Shown piece by piece: positions 16,010 through 25,513 of a stretch of 64,000 nt of DNA. Location: assembly GCF_000024125.1 (NCBI RefSeq), contig NC_013222.1, positions 1,652,501-1,716,500 on the forward strand. The letters run 5' to 3'. The position numbers were made by a program, and so were the translations under genes. The stretch comes from Robiginitalea biformata HTCC2501 (GTDB taxonomy: Bacteria; Bacteroidota; Bacteroidia; Flavobacteriales; Flavobacteriaceae). Numbering within the stretch: the stretch's first letter is position 1; every line of letters begins with the position of its first letter. A model generated the notes under the pieces. The model saw only the letters and a program-made list of their open reading frames with translations. It was not told the origin of the DNA and searched no databases.

Positions 16010-16744
16010 TCAAGGGAGATTTAGGGTTCGTCCTCTACCCCTCAGGGTTCCTAACAGCCATATAAAAAGAAACCACAGACAGAAGAGCGATTCTGCAATC
16101 AGTGCAGCAAAAGTGACCATGGTTTCTGTGATAAGGGTATATTCTGGAAAAAGGAGGAAGATAAATCCATCGACCATATAGGAAAGCCCCGCCAATATCG
16201 TCAGAAGAGCCAAGATATCGGGTACAAAAACCGCGTCCAGGAAAAGTCGGCCTAAAAGGGTCAGGGAAATACCAAAAAAAATACCGCCGATGAGATAGAT
16301 GTAATCATGTATTTGGAGCACTGATCTCATCTGGTTCTGTCTTTCCGATATGTTTAAAGGGTCCAGTGCGTTTGCTGCAGAACCGGAAGGTAGTAGCAAT
16401 TGTAAGAGCCATATAATGCCCACAACCAATATTACGGATTGAACGAGGCGAAAGATGGCTGCTAACTTTGCAATGTCCCTGTTAATGGATATAAACAGTA
16501 CAAAGAGGAGGTAGGCAACCACAATATCGCAGAGCACCATCAACAAATCTGCCGCGAGACTGACCCGGAGAGGACCTTCTTCAATCATGATTCGCCCTGA
16601 GAAATCAAATCTCCGGCCTACCTCTATCCAGGAAGCTCGAACCCAGAAATGCGCATAAAGCCCACAGCTTATTATTAAGGCATATAACCATCCGATTAGA
16701 CCAATGATTCGGATAGATTTTGGGTTTTCTGGCAATGTAAACAT
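16010..16744 (-). CDS. DUF4386 family integral membrane protein
   Basis: The 244-residue protein has six or seven hydrophobic helices and the DUF4386 pattern: IRIIGLIGWLYALII at the start, LRVSLAADLLMVLCDI in the second third and a long hydrophobic C-terminus. The family has no established biochemical role and sits in the inner membrane. It is the first gene of the hydrolase operon, abutting the next start. A relative lies at 28717-29442. Confidence 0.82.
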   Translation of the reverse strand: MFTLPENPKSIRIIGLIGWLYALIISCGLYAHFWVRASWIEVGRRFDFSGRIMIEEGPLRVSLAADLLMVLCDIVVAYLLFVLFISINRDIAKLAAIFRLVQSVILVVGIIWLLQLLLPSGSAANALDPLNISERQNQMRSVLQIHDYIYLIGGIFFGISLTLLGRLFLDAVFVPDILALLTILAGLSYMVDGFIFLLFPEYTLITETMVTFAALIAESLFCLWFLFIWLLGTLRGRGRTLNLP

Positions 16745-16910
16745 CTGTGGCTAACCGTTTTATAAATTGAAAGTCAAAACTAAAGGACACAGGGGTGGAT
16801 TTCCTTAACATAGGTTAAGAAAACCGGATCAATAAGGACTGAGATCACGTATTATGGCGCAAAAGAGTAATGCGCGGATTGAATAGCTCTTAAGGGGAAC
16901 TTGCCAAGAC

Positions 16911-17519
16911 CTATTTATGAAAAAGTGTTTTTCGCACTTTACTAAGGTGTTCCGGGGTGGAACCCAGATAGGATGCTATCATGTATTGAGGGACTCTTTG
17001 TTCAATATCCCTGTAGGTTCGGATAAAACGTGCATATCGTTGCTCCAATGGTTCACTCATCGAACGCAGGGTGCGTTTTTGCAAAGCCACATAGGCAGAT
17101 TGCATTTTCAGGCGGAAAAAACGTTCGATTGGGGGTAAACCGTCAAAGTGAGACTCAAGGGCATCACGATGGATCTGCAGAACAACGGAAGGCAGTATCG
17201 CTTGTATAGTGTCCATGGCGGGGGTATTGGATAGGTAGCTATATAGATCGTTAACCCACCAGCCTGAAATACCGAACTGTATGGTATATTCACTTCCCTT
17301 TTCATCCATATAAAAGGCGCGCAGGCACCCGTCGGAAACAAACCGCATATGATGCGATCTCTCGCCTTTCTCCAACAGGATCTGCTTCTTTCCGAGACGA
17401 ACAACTTCAAAAGACCGGAGAAATTCTGACAAGTCGGTCTCTTCTATGGTCACAAGCTCCCGAATATTCGAGATCAAGGGCCGGTATAATGGATCGGTTA
17501 ATAGCTGTATTCCAGACAT
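16911..17519 (-). CDS. Crp/Fnr-family transcriptional regulator
   Basis: The protein has a cyclic-nucleotide-binding-like jelly roll (KKQILLEKGERSHHMRFVSDGCLRAFY) and a C-terminal helix-turn-helix (RVPQYMIASYLGSTPEHLSKVRKTL), as in the many small Crp-like regulators of Bacteroidota. I prefer ATG 17519 (202 aa) because residues before it in the longer frame (start 17651, 246 aa) do not look like the family; the longer start cannot be excluded. It precedes the DUF4386-hydrolase operon in the same direction and is divergent from the cyclase gene, so it may control either. Confidence 0.85.
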   Translation of the reverse strand: MSGIQLLTDPLYRPLISNIRELVTIEETDLSEFLRSFEVVRLGKKQILLEKGERSHHMRFVSDGCLRAFYMDEKGSEYTIQFGISGWWVNDLYSYLSNTPAMDTIQAILPSVVLQIHRDALESHFDGLPPIERFFRLKMQSAYVALQKRTLRSMSEPLEQRYARFIRTYRDIEQRVPQYMIASYLGSTPEHLSKVRKTLFHK

Positions 17520-17757
17520 AGTATCAACGAAAGCCAGAGAAAGGGTTAGCTCCCGGGAAGCTAATCCTGTAATAAGATAAGGAATATTTGCGGCGATGGG
17601 ATAGAAGTTGAAAGAATCCGAATTCTTTCCCCGGGGTTTCTGTGTGCTCATGAGGGTAATCTATTTTGAGAAGGCTGCTTTCTTAAGATAGATTATGAAT
17701 AATGAATATGCTGATTTTCAAATTTGTACCCAGAAGTAGAACTCAATACAGAAACCA

Positions 17758-18726
17758 ATGAAAATCATTAAAGTCTTAATTGCGTCATTAATAGCAGGTA
17801 TTGCCCAGGCACAAACCGATCAGGTTGGTAAAAGCCCCTGGGGGCCGGAAGATGAAATTGGCACCCTGAACCATATGACGGATACCAGTCGCTTAAAGGC
17901 CTTGTCGGGAATATCTTCAGGGCGTGTTTATGATCTGAGTTTTGATTACTTCGTGGGCATGCCCAGTTTTCATAGTCTGGGTGATCCAAACTACCAGTAC
18001 TGGCTAACCCATACCCCAAGGGGCACGGTGGTAGATAATCCGAATGGACTGGGCGAGGATATGAACCGGTTGGTAAGTTATACCGGGGATGCCATTTCCA
18101 TGTATACGCATATGGGTACACATATCGATGCGCTTAATCACTTTGGTTTGAATGGGAAAATCTGGAATGGCTTTTCGGCTGACCGGCACCTGGGAGATAA
18201 GGGATGGCAAAAAGCTGGCGCAGAAACCATTCCGCCCATAGTCGCCAGGGGGGTATTAATAGATATTGCGGCGAGTAAAGGGGTGGACCGTCTCACCGAA
18301 AATTATCGGATTACAGTGGAGGATTTAAAGCAAGCATTGACACGTCAGAGAATACAAATCGGATCGGGCGATGTGGTATTGATCCGCACAGGGCAGGGAA
18401 ACCTGTATCCCGATAGGGAATCCTACCTACACGACTACGCCGGCATTAGTCTTGAGGCCGTGAAATGGATGGTGGAAGATCAGGGAATCATGCTTCTGGG
18501 AGCCGATAACCTGAGCTTTGAGGCTTTTCCCCCAGAACGCGAGGACAATTGGGTGCCGGTTCATACCTATTTGTTAGCAGAACGAGGCGTCATGTTTATG
18601 GAACTCGTGAACCTGGAGGAGTTGGCGGCTGATCAGGTTTATGAGTTTGCCTTTATAGGTGCGCCCCTGAAACTCCGGGGAGCCAGTGGAGCACCTATGA
18701 GGCCACTGGCTATACCGATACGCTGA
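17758..18726 (+). CDS. Exported cyclase family protein (kynurenine formamidase-like)
   Basis: The 322-residue protein has a signal peptide (to about AQAQ, residue 19). Its metal-binding motif HMGTHIDALNHF matches the HxGTHxDAxxH signature of the cyclase/KynB superfamily of Mn/Zn hydrolases. The N-terminal WGPEDEIGTLNHMT is typical of the long secreted-type members. It probably hydrolyses a lactone or amide; the substrate is not clear. It is the first of five plus-strand genes (17758-21095) with short gaps. Confidence 0.88.
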   Translation: MKIIKVLIASLIAGIAQAQTDQVGKSPWGPEDEIGTLNHMTDTSRLKALSGISSGRVYDLSFDYFVGMPSFHSLGDPNYQYWLTHTPRGTVVDNPNGLGEDMNRLVSYTGDAISMYTHMGTHIDALNHFGLNGKIWNGFSADRHLGDKGWQKAGAETIPPIVARGVLIDIAASKGVDRLTENYRITVEDLKQALTRQRIQIGSGDVVLIRTGQGNLYPDRESYLHDYAGISLEAVKWMVEDQGIMLLGADNLSFEAFPPEREDNWVPVHTYLLAERGVMFMELVNLEELAADQVYEFAFIGAPLKLRGASGAPMRPLAIPIR

Positions 18727-18754
18727 ATTCATATTAAGCCTAAAATCGATTGGG

Positions 18755-19204
18755 ATGAAAACTGTAACGCTTTATTTACTGGCTTTTTCGGGCGGTGTGT
18801 TTCTGGCCATCCAGGCTGGGTTTAATTCAAGACTTAGTTCCATTTTAAAAGAGCCTGTGGTGGCATCTGTTTCCACCTCGGTTTTCAGTGTCCTGTTTGC
18901 CGGAGCATTCCTAATCCTGGCAGGAAAGGAATGGCCCACCCTGCACCAGGCAAGACAGATTCCCTGGTATTTATGGGGAATAGGCGGCCTGTTTAGTGTG
19001 CTCGGAATCTCACTTTATTTCTACACGATTCCCAGACTCGGGATTTCCCGGATGATTGCTCTGGGACTATGCGGGCAACTCCTATTTTCCTTATTCGCCG
19101 GTTACTTCGGTTGGTTGAACCTCCCGTATGAGCCTATCACCATGAAGCGATTCCTTGGCGCGGCTGCGATGATCGTAGGCATATTACTTATTAACGCTAA
19201 ATAA
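18755..19204 (+). CDS. DMT superfamily transporter, YdcZ/DUF606 type
   Basis: This 149-residue protein has about five membrane helices. It begins LLAFSGGVFLAIQAGFNSRLSS, the signature of the EamA-like DUF606 family, with the closing segment LGAAAMIVGILLINAK. It is a small inner-membrane transporter candidate with unknown substrate. It starts 28 bases after the cyclase gene and ends one base before the acetyltransferase gene. Confidence 0.88.
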   Translation: MKTVTLYLLAFSGGVFLAIQAGFNSRLSSILKEPVVASVSTSVFSVLFAGAFLILAGKEWPTLHQARQIPWYLWGIGGLFSVLGISLYFYTIPRLGISRMIALGLCGQLLFSLFAGYFGWLNLPYEPITMKRFLGAAAMIVGILLINAK

Positions 19205-19205
19205 C

Positions 19206-19922
19206 ATGGATGTAATTCACGAAAACATACAGAACCTGACATCGCTCTGGCGTTGTGCGGCAAGTCCCTTTAATGGTGTAGTGGAAGGAGAAGGATATGG
19301 CCTTGCCCGAATTCCGGATACGGAATGGCCCAATAAGGCCTGGATTGAAGACTCTTACCCTCTTGCAAGCCGTGCTCTTACCGAAATCCGGACCCAGATG
19401 GACCCCGATATGACATTCGTGGTCTTTGGCAAGCCTTCAGCGGCGCTGTCTGCCAATTTAGAACAAATGGATTTGCGATTGAAGTCACAACTTACGGCAA
19501 TGTCCATAGAACCACGGAAGGTACCAATTCGTGTTTCGAATGTCGTCATTCGAGAGGTAAAGACTCCTGAGGATATCAAATGGTGGAGCCGTGTCTTTGC
19601 TTCTGCTTTTGGTTATAGTATTGTTGAAGCCGTCCTTGCCTCAACCCTCAAAAAGGTGAATTATTTTCTGATTGAAGATGGAGGTATCCCTGTAGGGACG
19701 CTGGCTCTTTATCAGACTGGAGGAGTTACCGGCGTACACAGTATGGGGATATCTCCAAAGGCCAGAGGGCGGGGGCTGGCCACCCAGGTCATGTACCATG
19801 CCCTTGAATCTGCCCGTTCCTACCGGAGTTCCCTGGTTACCCTGCAAGCCTCCGAAATGGGACGAGGACTTTATGAAAAACTGGGATTCCGCCAAGACTT
19901 CATTCTTAATAATTATAATTAA
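19206..19922 (+). CDS. GNAT family N-acetyltransferase
   Basis: The 238-residue protein carries one GNAT domain in its C-terminal half. GVTGVHSMGISPKARGRGLA is the acetyl-CoA pyrophosphate loop (motif A), followed by the YEKLGFRQDF end motif. The N-terminal 110 residues are less conserved and may bind substrate. It starts one base after the transporter stop, so translation is probably coupled. Substrate unknown. Confidence 0.88.
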   Translation: MDVIHENIQNLTSLWRCAASPFNGVVEGEGYGLARIPDTEWPNKAWIEDSYPLASRALTEIRTQMDPDMTFVVFGKPSAALSANLEQMDLRLKSQLTAMSIEPRKVPIRVSNVVIREVKTPEDIKWWSRVFASAFGYSIVEAVLASTLKKVNYFLIEDGGIPVGTLALYQTGGVTGVHSMGISPKARGRGLATQVMYHALESARSYRSSLVTLQASEMGRGLYEKLGFRQDFILNNYN

Positions 19923-19933
19923 ATCCTTATATC

Positions 19934-20566
19934 ATGAAATTACTCGAGAACCTCAACTGGCGCTATGCCACCAAAAAATTTGATCCTTCCAAAAAGATAG
20001 AACAGGAAGATTTGGGACGATTGATGGAAGCGGTACGCTTATCCGTCTCCTCTTACGGGTTGCAATTCTACAACGTACTGGTAATCGAAAACCAGGAGTT
20101 GCGGGAGAAACTGCGGGAAGCTTCCTGGAACCAGGCTCAGATTACCGATGCCTCCCACCTCTTTGTATTTTGCAACTACACATCTCGCGATGGCCGGCAT
20201 ATCGATGAGTACATTCAAAACATCTCCCTAACCCAGGGGGTTCCCTTATCGGACATTTCCGGTTATGGAGATTTTATAAAGAAGAGCTTATCGGCGAAAA
20301 GCGATGCTCAATGGCATGCATGGTCTGAGCGTCAGACCTATTTGGCATTATCGAACCTGTTATTAGCCTGCGCAGACTTAAGGATTGATGCCTGCCCCAT
20401 GGAGGGTTTTGAACCGGAGAAGTACAATGCGATTCTTGGACTGGATAAACAAGAGTTGAATGCGGTAGTGATCGCTCCCGTGGGATATCGGTCTGAAGAG
20501 GATGAAACCCAGTTTCGGAAGAAAGTCCGAAAATCCAGAGAGTCTCTATTCCAATTACTAACATAA
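19934..20566 (+). CDS. Nitroreductase family NAD(P)H-dependent oxidoreductase
   Basis: The 210-residue FMN enzyme begins LLENLNWRYATKKFDPSKKI, the usual start of NfsB-like nitroreductases. SVSSYGLQFYNVLVI, DACPMEGFEPEKYN and NAVVIAPVGYRSEEDE match the FMN and dimer segments. It acts in the cytoplasm and would reduce nitro compounds, quinones or flavins. It lies 11 bases after the acetyltransferase and 10 before the VOC gene. Confidence 0.92.
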   Translation: MKLLENLNWRYATKKFDPSKKIEQEDLGRLMEAVRLSVSSYGLQFYNVLVIENQELREKLREASWNQAQITDASHLFVFCNYTSRDGRHIDEYIQNISLTQGVPLSDISGYGDFIKKSLSAKSDAQWHAWSERQTYLALSNLLLACADLRIDACPMEGFEPEKYNAILGLDKQELNAVVIAPVGYRSEEDETQFRKKVRKSRESLFQLLT

Positions 20567-20576
20567 ATTACAAAAG

Positions 20577-21095
20577 ATGTCTGATAATAAAATTTCTAGT
20601 AATATGGCTACTATGTTTAAATTGATAGTCTTTATTATAGTTTTTGGAGGGATTGCTGTAGGAGCTTCCCAATTTGATTTTGCCCGATTAAACTCTAATG
20701 AAGTAAATCATGAAAAAATGACGCTGAGATTGGAACTATTTACAACCAATATTGAAGCCACGGTTACATTTTATCGAGAAGTATTAGGATTTGAGATGCT
20801 GCCAACATCGAGTAGTACCTATCAACCGATCGGGAAAGGTAATGTAATACTGGGTATCGGATCTCTGGAAAGTTTAAGTGAGGATCATCATTTTAATCCC
20901 GACAGGTCGGACAATCCCTTTGGGTACGGTGTCGAAATAGTATTGGAGGTTGATGACGTCCACATGGCTTATAAAAGGGCTTTATCTGCGGGTGCTCCGC
21001 TTGAGGGGAAACTTGGTAAAAGGCCCTGGGGGTTGACTGATTTTCGGGTGACCGATCCCAACGGATATTATATCAGGATAACCTCTAAACCATGA
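20577..21095 (+). CDS. Membrane-anchored VOC (glyoxalase/bleomycin-resistance) protein
   Basis: The 172-residue protein has one hydrophobic N-terminal segment (FKLIVFIIVFGGIAVGA) and a single VOC domain: LRLELFTTNIEATVTFYREVLGF, and at the end FRVTDPNGYYIRITSK with the usual DPxG. The metal ligands are only partly conserved, so a binding role is as likely as catalysis. It is the last gene of the plus-strand run, and its base composition is lower in G+C than the genes before it. Confidence 0.85.
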   Translation: MSDNKISSNMATMFKLIVFIIVFGGIAVGASQFDFARLNSNEVNHEKMTLRLELFTTNIEATVTFYREVLGFEMLPTSSSTYQPIGKGNVILGIGSLESLSEDHHFNPDRSDNPFGYGVEIVLEVDDVHMAYKRALSAGAPLEGKLGKRPWGLTDFRVTDPNGYYIRITSKP

Positions 21096-21326
21096 AATAG
21101 CCGAGCGGGTTATTAAATTTATACGCTAATCGGAGAACAGCTCTGATTTGTTCGTCATGGTAATTAGGGTGGCTTTATAAATTAGATAAAAATTAAATAT
21201 AGCGATTTGTGAACCTGTCCATGATCACTTAATATATTGTTTGAAAGACAATAGACATACAATCATTAAACATAAGGAAAGGCATTTGGTACAGGAAATA
21301 TGGAGTTTAATATACAGTATTTTGTT

Positions 21327-24300
21327 TCATTTCATTTTAAACAGTTCGTCAATTTTAGATTTAGCACTTGCATCTGGTGCGACTTTATAGAACTCTGCAA
21401 GTAAATCCAATGACGTTGGCTTTTTTGGATATTGATTGTGTTCAAGAAAATTTTTTAGCGCTAAATTAACCTGGTCTTCACCCAGTACTTCAGCCAATTC
21501 AACCATCGCCAATGCTCCTTTTGAGTAAGCGATATGTGTTGCACCATAAGGCACCTCATAGAGTGGTGAATCTCCATATAACCCCTTTTCGTTCTCATAG
21601 ATTTGTTGATGAATATGAAGACGTTCCTCCATGCGCTCTTCGCCATACATCTTTTTATATATCATCATTTCTGTATACATGGCTAAGGTTTCTGTAAGCA
21701 TGGAAGCACCTACTCGTTTATCGGGGTTGATTTGACTATTTCCCCACCAAAGATGGGAAAGCTCGTGACCTGCTAATTCAGTGATCACATCTTTACCTGG
21801 ATCGCTATTTACGTTAGCATGGAAAATCATATTTTCAGTCATGAATATGGTGGCTGGATATGCTGTCGCAGCAAACCCACTTGAAAAAGATGATACTTCT
21901 ACAAAACTGATTTTTTCATATGGGTATGAACCAAAATTATCAATACAGTAATCTAAACTCAGTTTAGCATTATTCAATAACCGATCTACATTTTCAGGAT
22001 GCTTTTCATTATAAAATATTTCAATCTGAATGCCCCTATGTATTAAATTTTTCTTTTGGTATTTCGCAGAGGCAAGCGAAAATCTAAAGGGTATGTTTTC
22101 TGCCTCATATTGATAATACGTTTTCCCATTCTCGGTCCAGGACTTTTGAAAATCACCGATTCCTATTGGTGTTTGATCTGTTTCCGTTGAAATTATCATG
22201 GTTAAATCAATGAAATCAGCCTTAGAGACTTCAGGGGCATCTATTGTATGGATGTGCGATGCTTTTCCCAATTGAAATTCCAATCGATTTTGCTCGTCTT
22301 TAATCTCATGATCGGATTGATAACCAAGTGTTGGATAATAATTACTAATCCTCATAAATGAGCCATTACCGACAATAGCATTAAAGGAATGATGACCGTT
22401 TACGGCAAACCATTGATACGACAGATTAAATTCTAAAGTGGCAGACTCATTCGGGAGCAATGGTGTGCTTAATTCAATTTCCGAAACAGGTGTATCAATT
22501 GAAATAGCATTGCCGTGTATGTTGAAGTTGGCGTATTCTATTTTTAAATCCGGATGAAAATTAAACAACACCTTATGTACTGGTTTTTCTGATAGATTCC
22601 GCAACACGTATGTCCCTTCAATTTCATAAGCGTTTTCAGATGGAAATAAATCAATTTTAGTGTTGACATCTGTAATTGTTGGTTGCGGTAGATCCTGGAA
22701 CTGACGGTAGTTTTTTTCGTATTCAACGGCCTCCATAACCTTGGAATCCTCGTTTTTTGGCAAATAGCCTTCCATAAAGCCAATACCACTGAAAGCGCCT
22801 AATCCTGTAAAAAAAACCATAAGACCTACGTTCAACTTTGTCCATTGCTTCAATTTAAAATATGAAGTGATAATCCATAAAAACCCTACCAAACAAACCC
22901 CAAAAATTAAACGATAAGTGAATGCAGTTAGGTAAATACCATAGCCGTTAAAATCACTATAAAGCCCTTTAAATCCTGAAAAAAATTGCAATAATGGATA
23001 AGGCAACACCATTTTAACCAGAGGGGTTGTATAAACTATAACGGTAAGAATTGAAATACCTAAAGCAACGTATTTGTTATTTAGGACACTATTGATTAAT
23101 AGTAAAAAAGACGCAAGTAAAATAAGCGGTAGGGTGTTAAACACTATAACGCCCCGAAAGGCTATCCAATCAATATGTGTATATCCATAACTTATTTGAA
23201 ATAACAATGCCAAAACAAGGAGTAAGGCGGTAATAAAGACCAATAACGTACTTACAGAAATTAAGTGACCTTTTAATTTTGACCTGGACAAAAAAGTACT
23301 GTGCTCGATGAAGTGAAAATTAGTTGCACGACTTCTCCAGTATAAATCGTTAATAAAATAGACCAGGATGAAAGCTCCGAGCAATTGAAAACTTTGGGAA
23401 ATAGAGGTGGCTAAAAGTCCTGAACTGGCATATTGCTCGGGTAAGCGTATGCCTTTATCGATTTCTGCATACATTTCCATGCCTACAAAAAACACCAACA
23501 GAATAGAAACGGCTACAACGGTTACACTTTTAAACAGGTAAATTAAATCGACCTTCGCAAAAGAGAGAGCAGACTTAACAATAGAGGGGCCACTAAAATC
23601 TAAATTGGGCGTTTTATCTACTGTTGACTTTGAAATTACGTCTGAAAGTACAAGCCTTTCTCGCTTTAGTTCTTTTTTGCTTACCGTTTTTGTAAAAGCG
23701 AAAAAACGATAAGTCATCGCTAAAAAAACAAAGGATACTAGCACATAAATACTTCGGTTTAAAGCCAGAAATCCAGAAAATGGAATGACGAATTCGTTTT
23801 TTTGTTCAATGGTGAAGTGTTTGGCTTCAAGGAAGTATGCTGACACTCCAAAAGGGTCTATTATTGATGATAGTTGCTGCACCTCTATCGATTGTGGAAT
23901 ACTTCCTGCCATAAATGGTGAATTGGAAAAAACTAATAACACCATATACAGCACATATAGTAACAAGCCGCCAACAACAACCAATAGTTTATTACGGGTC
24001 GTGTAAGCGACCATAAATAAAAAACTACACACAAAGAAGCAGTTTAATACACCAAAAATCAGAATGGGATATAGGTATGACCAGAAATCAAATCCTGGTT
24101 GCATTTCATTGCCCGTTCGCAAAGTTTGACCAAAAACAAACCCTGCGATTAGGATGACAAAACTTAACAGTGTTTTTGAGGCAAAAAAGGAGAACTTACC
24201 TAATAAATAGCTTTTCAATGACAACGGATATGAGAACAGCATCATATCAAATTTGGTATCCCATTCCTTGTACAAAATCTCTAAGGCGAATAAAATGGCA

Positions 24301-24497
24301 AGGAATATAATTGAAAGACTCAGTAAAGCCGTCATGAAACCGATAGTGTAAGGTGAGTTAAGAAAAATTCCTTCACCTGCTGATAAGTTGAATTTGTATC
24401 CACAGAACCATCCTATCAATAGCAATATTGAAGCTGTTAAGCTCAATACCCATCGGTTAATGCTATGTTTTAACTGAAACTGAAGAATAGCATTCAC
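21327..24497 (-). CDS. ABC-2 type permease fused to M1 aminopeptidase domain
   Basis: This 1056-residue protein combines an ABC-2 permease of about 12 membrane helices (residues about 1-560) with an extracytoplasmic M1 gluzincin domain. The zinc site is HELSHLWWGN (911-920) with Glu936 in LTETLA as likely third ligand; this spacing is wider than the classical 18 residues but is seen in permease-fused members. The permease part contains a paired layout of two half-transporters. The gene overlaps the ABC ATPase gene by four bases. It is visibly AT-rich compared with flanking genes, which suggests horizontal acquisition. Its substrate is unknown; peptide cleavage coupled to export is a plausible inference. 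Confidence 0.9.
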   Translation of the reverse strand: MNAILQFQLKHSINRWVLSLTASILLLIGWFCGYKFNLSAGEGIFLNSPYTIGFMTALLSLSIIFLAILFALEILYKEWDTKFDMMLFSYPLSLKSYLLGKFSFFASKTLLSFVILIAGFVFGQTLRTGNEMQPGFDFWSYLYPILIFGVLNCFFVCSFLFMVAYTTRNKLLVVVGGLLLYVLYMVLLVFSNSPFMAGSIPQSIEVQQLSSIIDPFGVSAYFLEAKHFTIEQKNEFVIPFSGFLALNRSIYVLVSFVFLAMTYRFFAFTKTVSKKELKRERLVLSDVISKSTVDKTPNLDFSGPSIVKSALSFAKVDLIYLFKSVTVVAVSILLVFFVGMEMYAEIDKGIRLPEQYASSGLLATSISQSFQLLGAFILVYFINDLYWRSRATNFHFIEHSTFLSRSKLKGHLISVSTLLVFITALLLVLALLFQISYGYTHIDWIAFRGVIVFNTLPLILLASFLLLINSVLNNKYVALGISILTVIVYTTPLVKMVLPYPLLQFFSGFKGLYSDFNGYGIYLTAFTYRLIFGVCLVGFLWIITSYFKLKQWTKLNVGLMVFFTGLGAFSGIGFMEGYLPKNEDSKVMEAVEYEKNYRQFQDLPQPTITDVNTKIDLFPSENAYEIEGTYVLRNLSEKPVHKVLFNFHPDLKIEYANFNIHGNAISIDTPVSEIELSTPLLPNESATLEFNLSYQWFAVNGHHSFNAIVGNGSFMRISNYYPTLGYQSDHEIKDEQNRLEFQLGKASHIHTIDAPEVSKADFIDLTMIISTETDQTPIGIGDFQKSWTENGKTYYQYEAENIPFRFSLASAKYQKKNLIHRGIQIEIFYNEKHPENVDRLLNNAKLSLDYCIDNFGSYPYEKISFVEVSSFSSGFAATAYPATIFMTENMIFHANVNSDPGKDVITELAGHELSHLWWGNSQINPDKRVGASMLTETLAMYTEMMIYKKMYGEERMEERLHIHQQIYENEKGLYGDSPLYEVPYGATHIAYSKGALAMVELAEVLGEDQVNLALKNFLEHNQYPKKPTSLDLLAEFYKVAPDASAKSKIDELFKMK

Positions 24498-25372
24498 AAC
24501 GAATTGTTTTGGGAAAGAACACTAAAATAAACGTGTTCAAGCAGCGGTTCTACTGGGGCAAAACCCTCAGGATGTTCCAGTGAATACACCGTAATCTGCG
24601 GTTGTCGCTCTATGAGTTGCTGGCTTATAACATTTAAGTTGGTTTGATAGAATGCCAATTCGTCGTTATCAATAGACTTTGACCAGACCTTGCCATTCAA
24701 TTCCTGAATTAATTCTTTTGGCTTTCCTGATTTTAATATTTGACCTTTGTTTATAATGGTCATTTCTGAACACAGATTTTTTACATCCTCAACCAAATGT
24801 GTAGATAAAATCACAATAACTTCACTACTTATATTACTTAGAAGTGTGTTAAAACGATTGCGTTCTTCAGGATCAAGTCCTGCCGTAGGCTCATCGACAA
24901 TAATAATTTGAGGATTACCCAATAAGGCTTGTGCCACACCAAAACGCCGTTTCATGCCACCTGAAAAAGCATGCACTTCCCTATCTCTGAAATTCCAGAG
25001 ATTAACTTTTTCCAATAAAAATTGTATCTGGATATGACGCTCTGCTTTGTTGGTGATTCCTTTTAGTATGGCAATATGATTTAATAAGTCATAAGCATTC
25101 ACATGGGGATACACACCAAAATCTTGAGGTAAAAAGCCGAGATTCTTTTTAATATAATCCGTCTTTTCTACTATATCAAGATCATTAAATTCAATAGAGC
25201 CTGAAGTAGGTTTTTGTAAACCCACAATGGTTTTCATTAAGGAAGATTTTCCTGCTCCATTTGGACCTAACAGACCAAACATACCATTTTTAATATCCAG
25301 AGAAATTCCATTAAGTGCTTTGTAACCGTTTTTGTATGTGAGATTGAGGTTGTCAATTTTTAAACGATTCAT
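24494..25372 (-). CDS. ABC transporter ATP-binding protein
   Basis: The 292-residue ATPase shows Walker A LLGPNGAGKSSLMKT, Q loop LPQDFG, signature FSGGMKRRFG, Walker B IIIVDEPTAGLDPEERN and the switch His in LSTHLVED. A C-terminal regulatory tail of about 75 residues follows. The CcmA/YhaQ-like type pairs with ABC-2 permeases. Its stop overlaps the permease-peptidase gene, so the two form one transporter on the cytoplasmic side of the membrane. It shares the AT-rich composition. Confidence 0.95.
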   Translation of the reverse strand: MNRLKIDNLNLTYKNGYKALNGISLDIKNGMFGLLGPNGAGKSSLMKTIVGLQKPTSGSIEFNDLDIVEKTDYIKKNLGFLPQDFGVYPHVNAYDLLNHIAILKGITNKAERHIQIQFLLEKVNLWNFRDREVHAFSGGMKRRFGVAQALLGNPQIIIVDEPTAGLDPEERNRFNTLLSNISSEVIVILSTHLVEDVKNLCSEMTIINKGQILKSGKPKELIQELNGKVWSKSIDNDELAFYQTNLNVISQQLIERQPQITVYSLEHPEGFAPVEPLLEHVYFSVLSQNNSL

Positions 25373-25513
25373 GATTTATATTACTTGATTGGTGCGAATT
25401 GACCAGGTCGATCCTTGTTTTGTTGCAATATGGAGTCTTTTCAAAATCTCTGATACGGATGAAATCACAGGTATATCAGGCTTTGTTTGCAAGCTCCATA
25501 TCCATTCTTTGAT

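Noticed and set aside
16911..17651. Longer start (17651) of the Crp-like regulator
   Set aside because: The additional 44 residues do not resemble the family; kept only as an alternative start.
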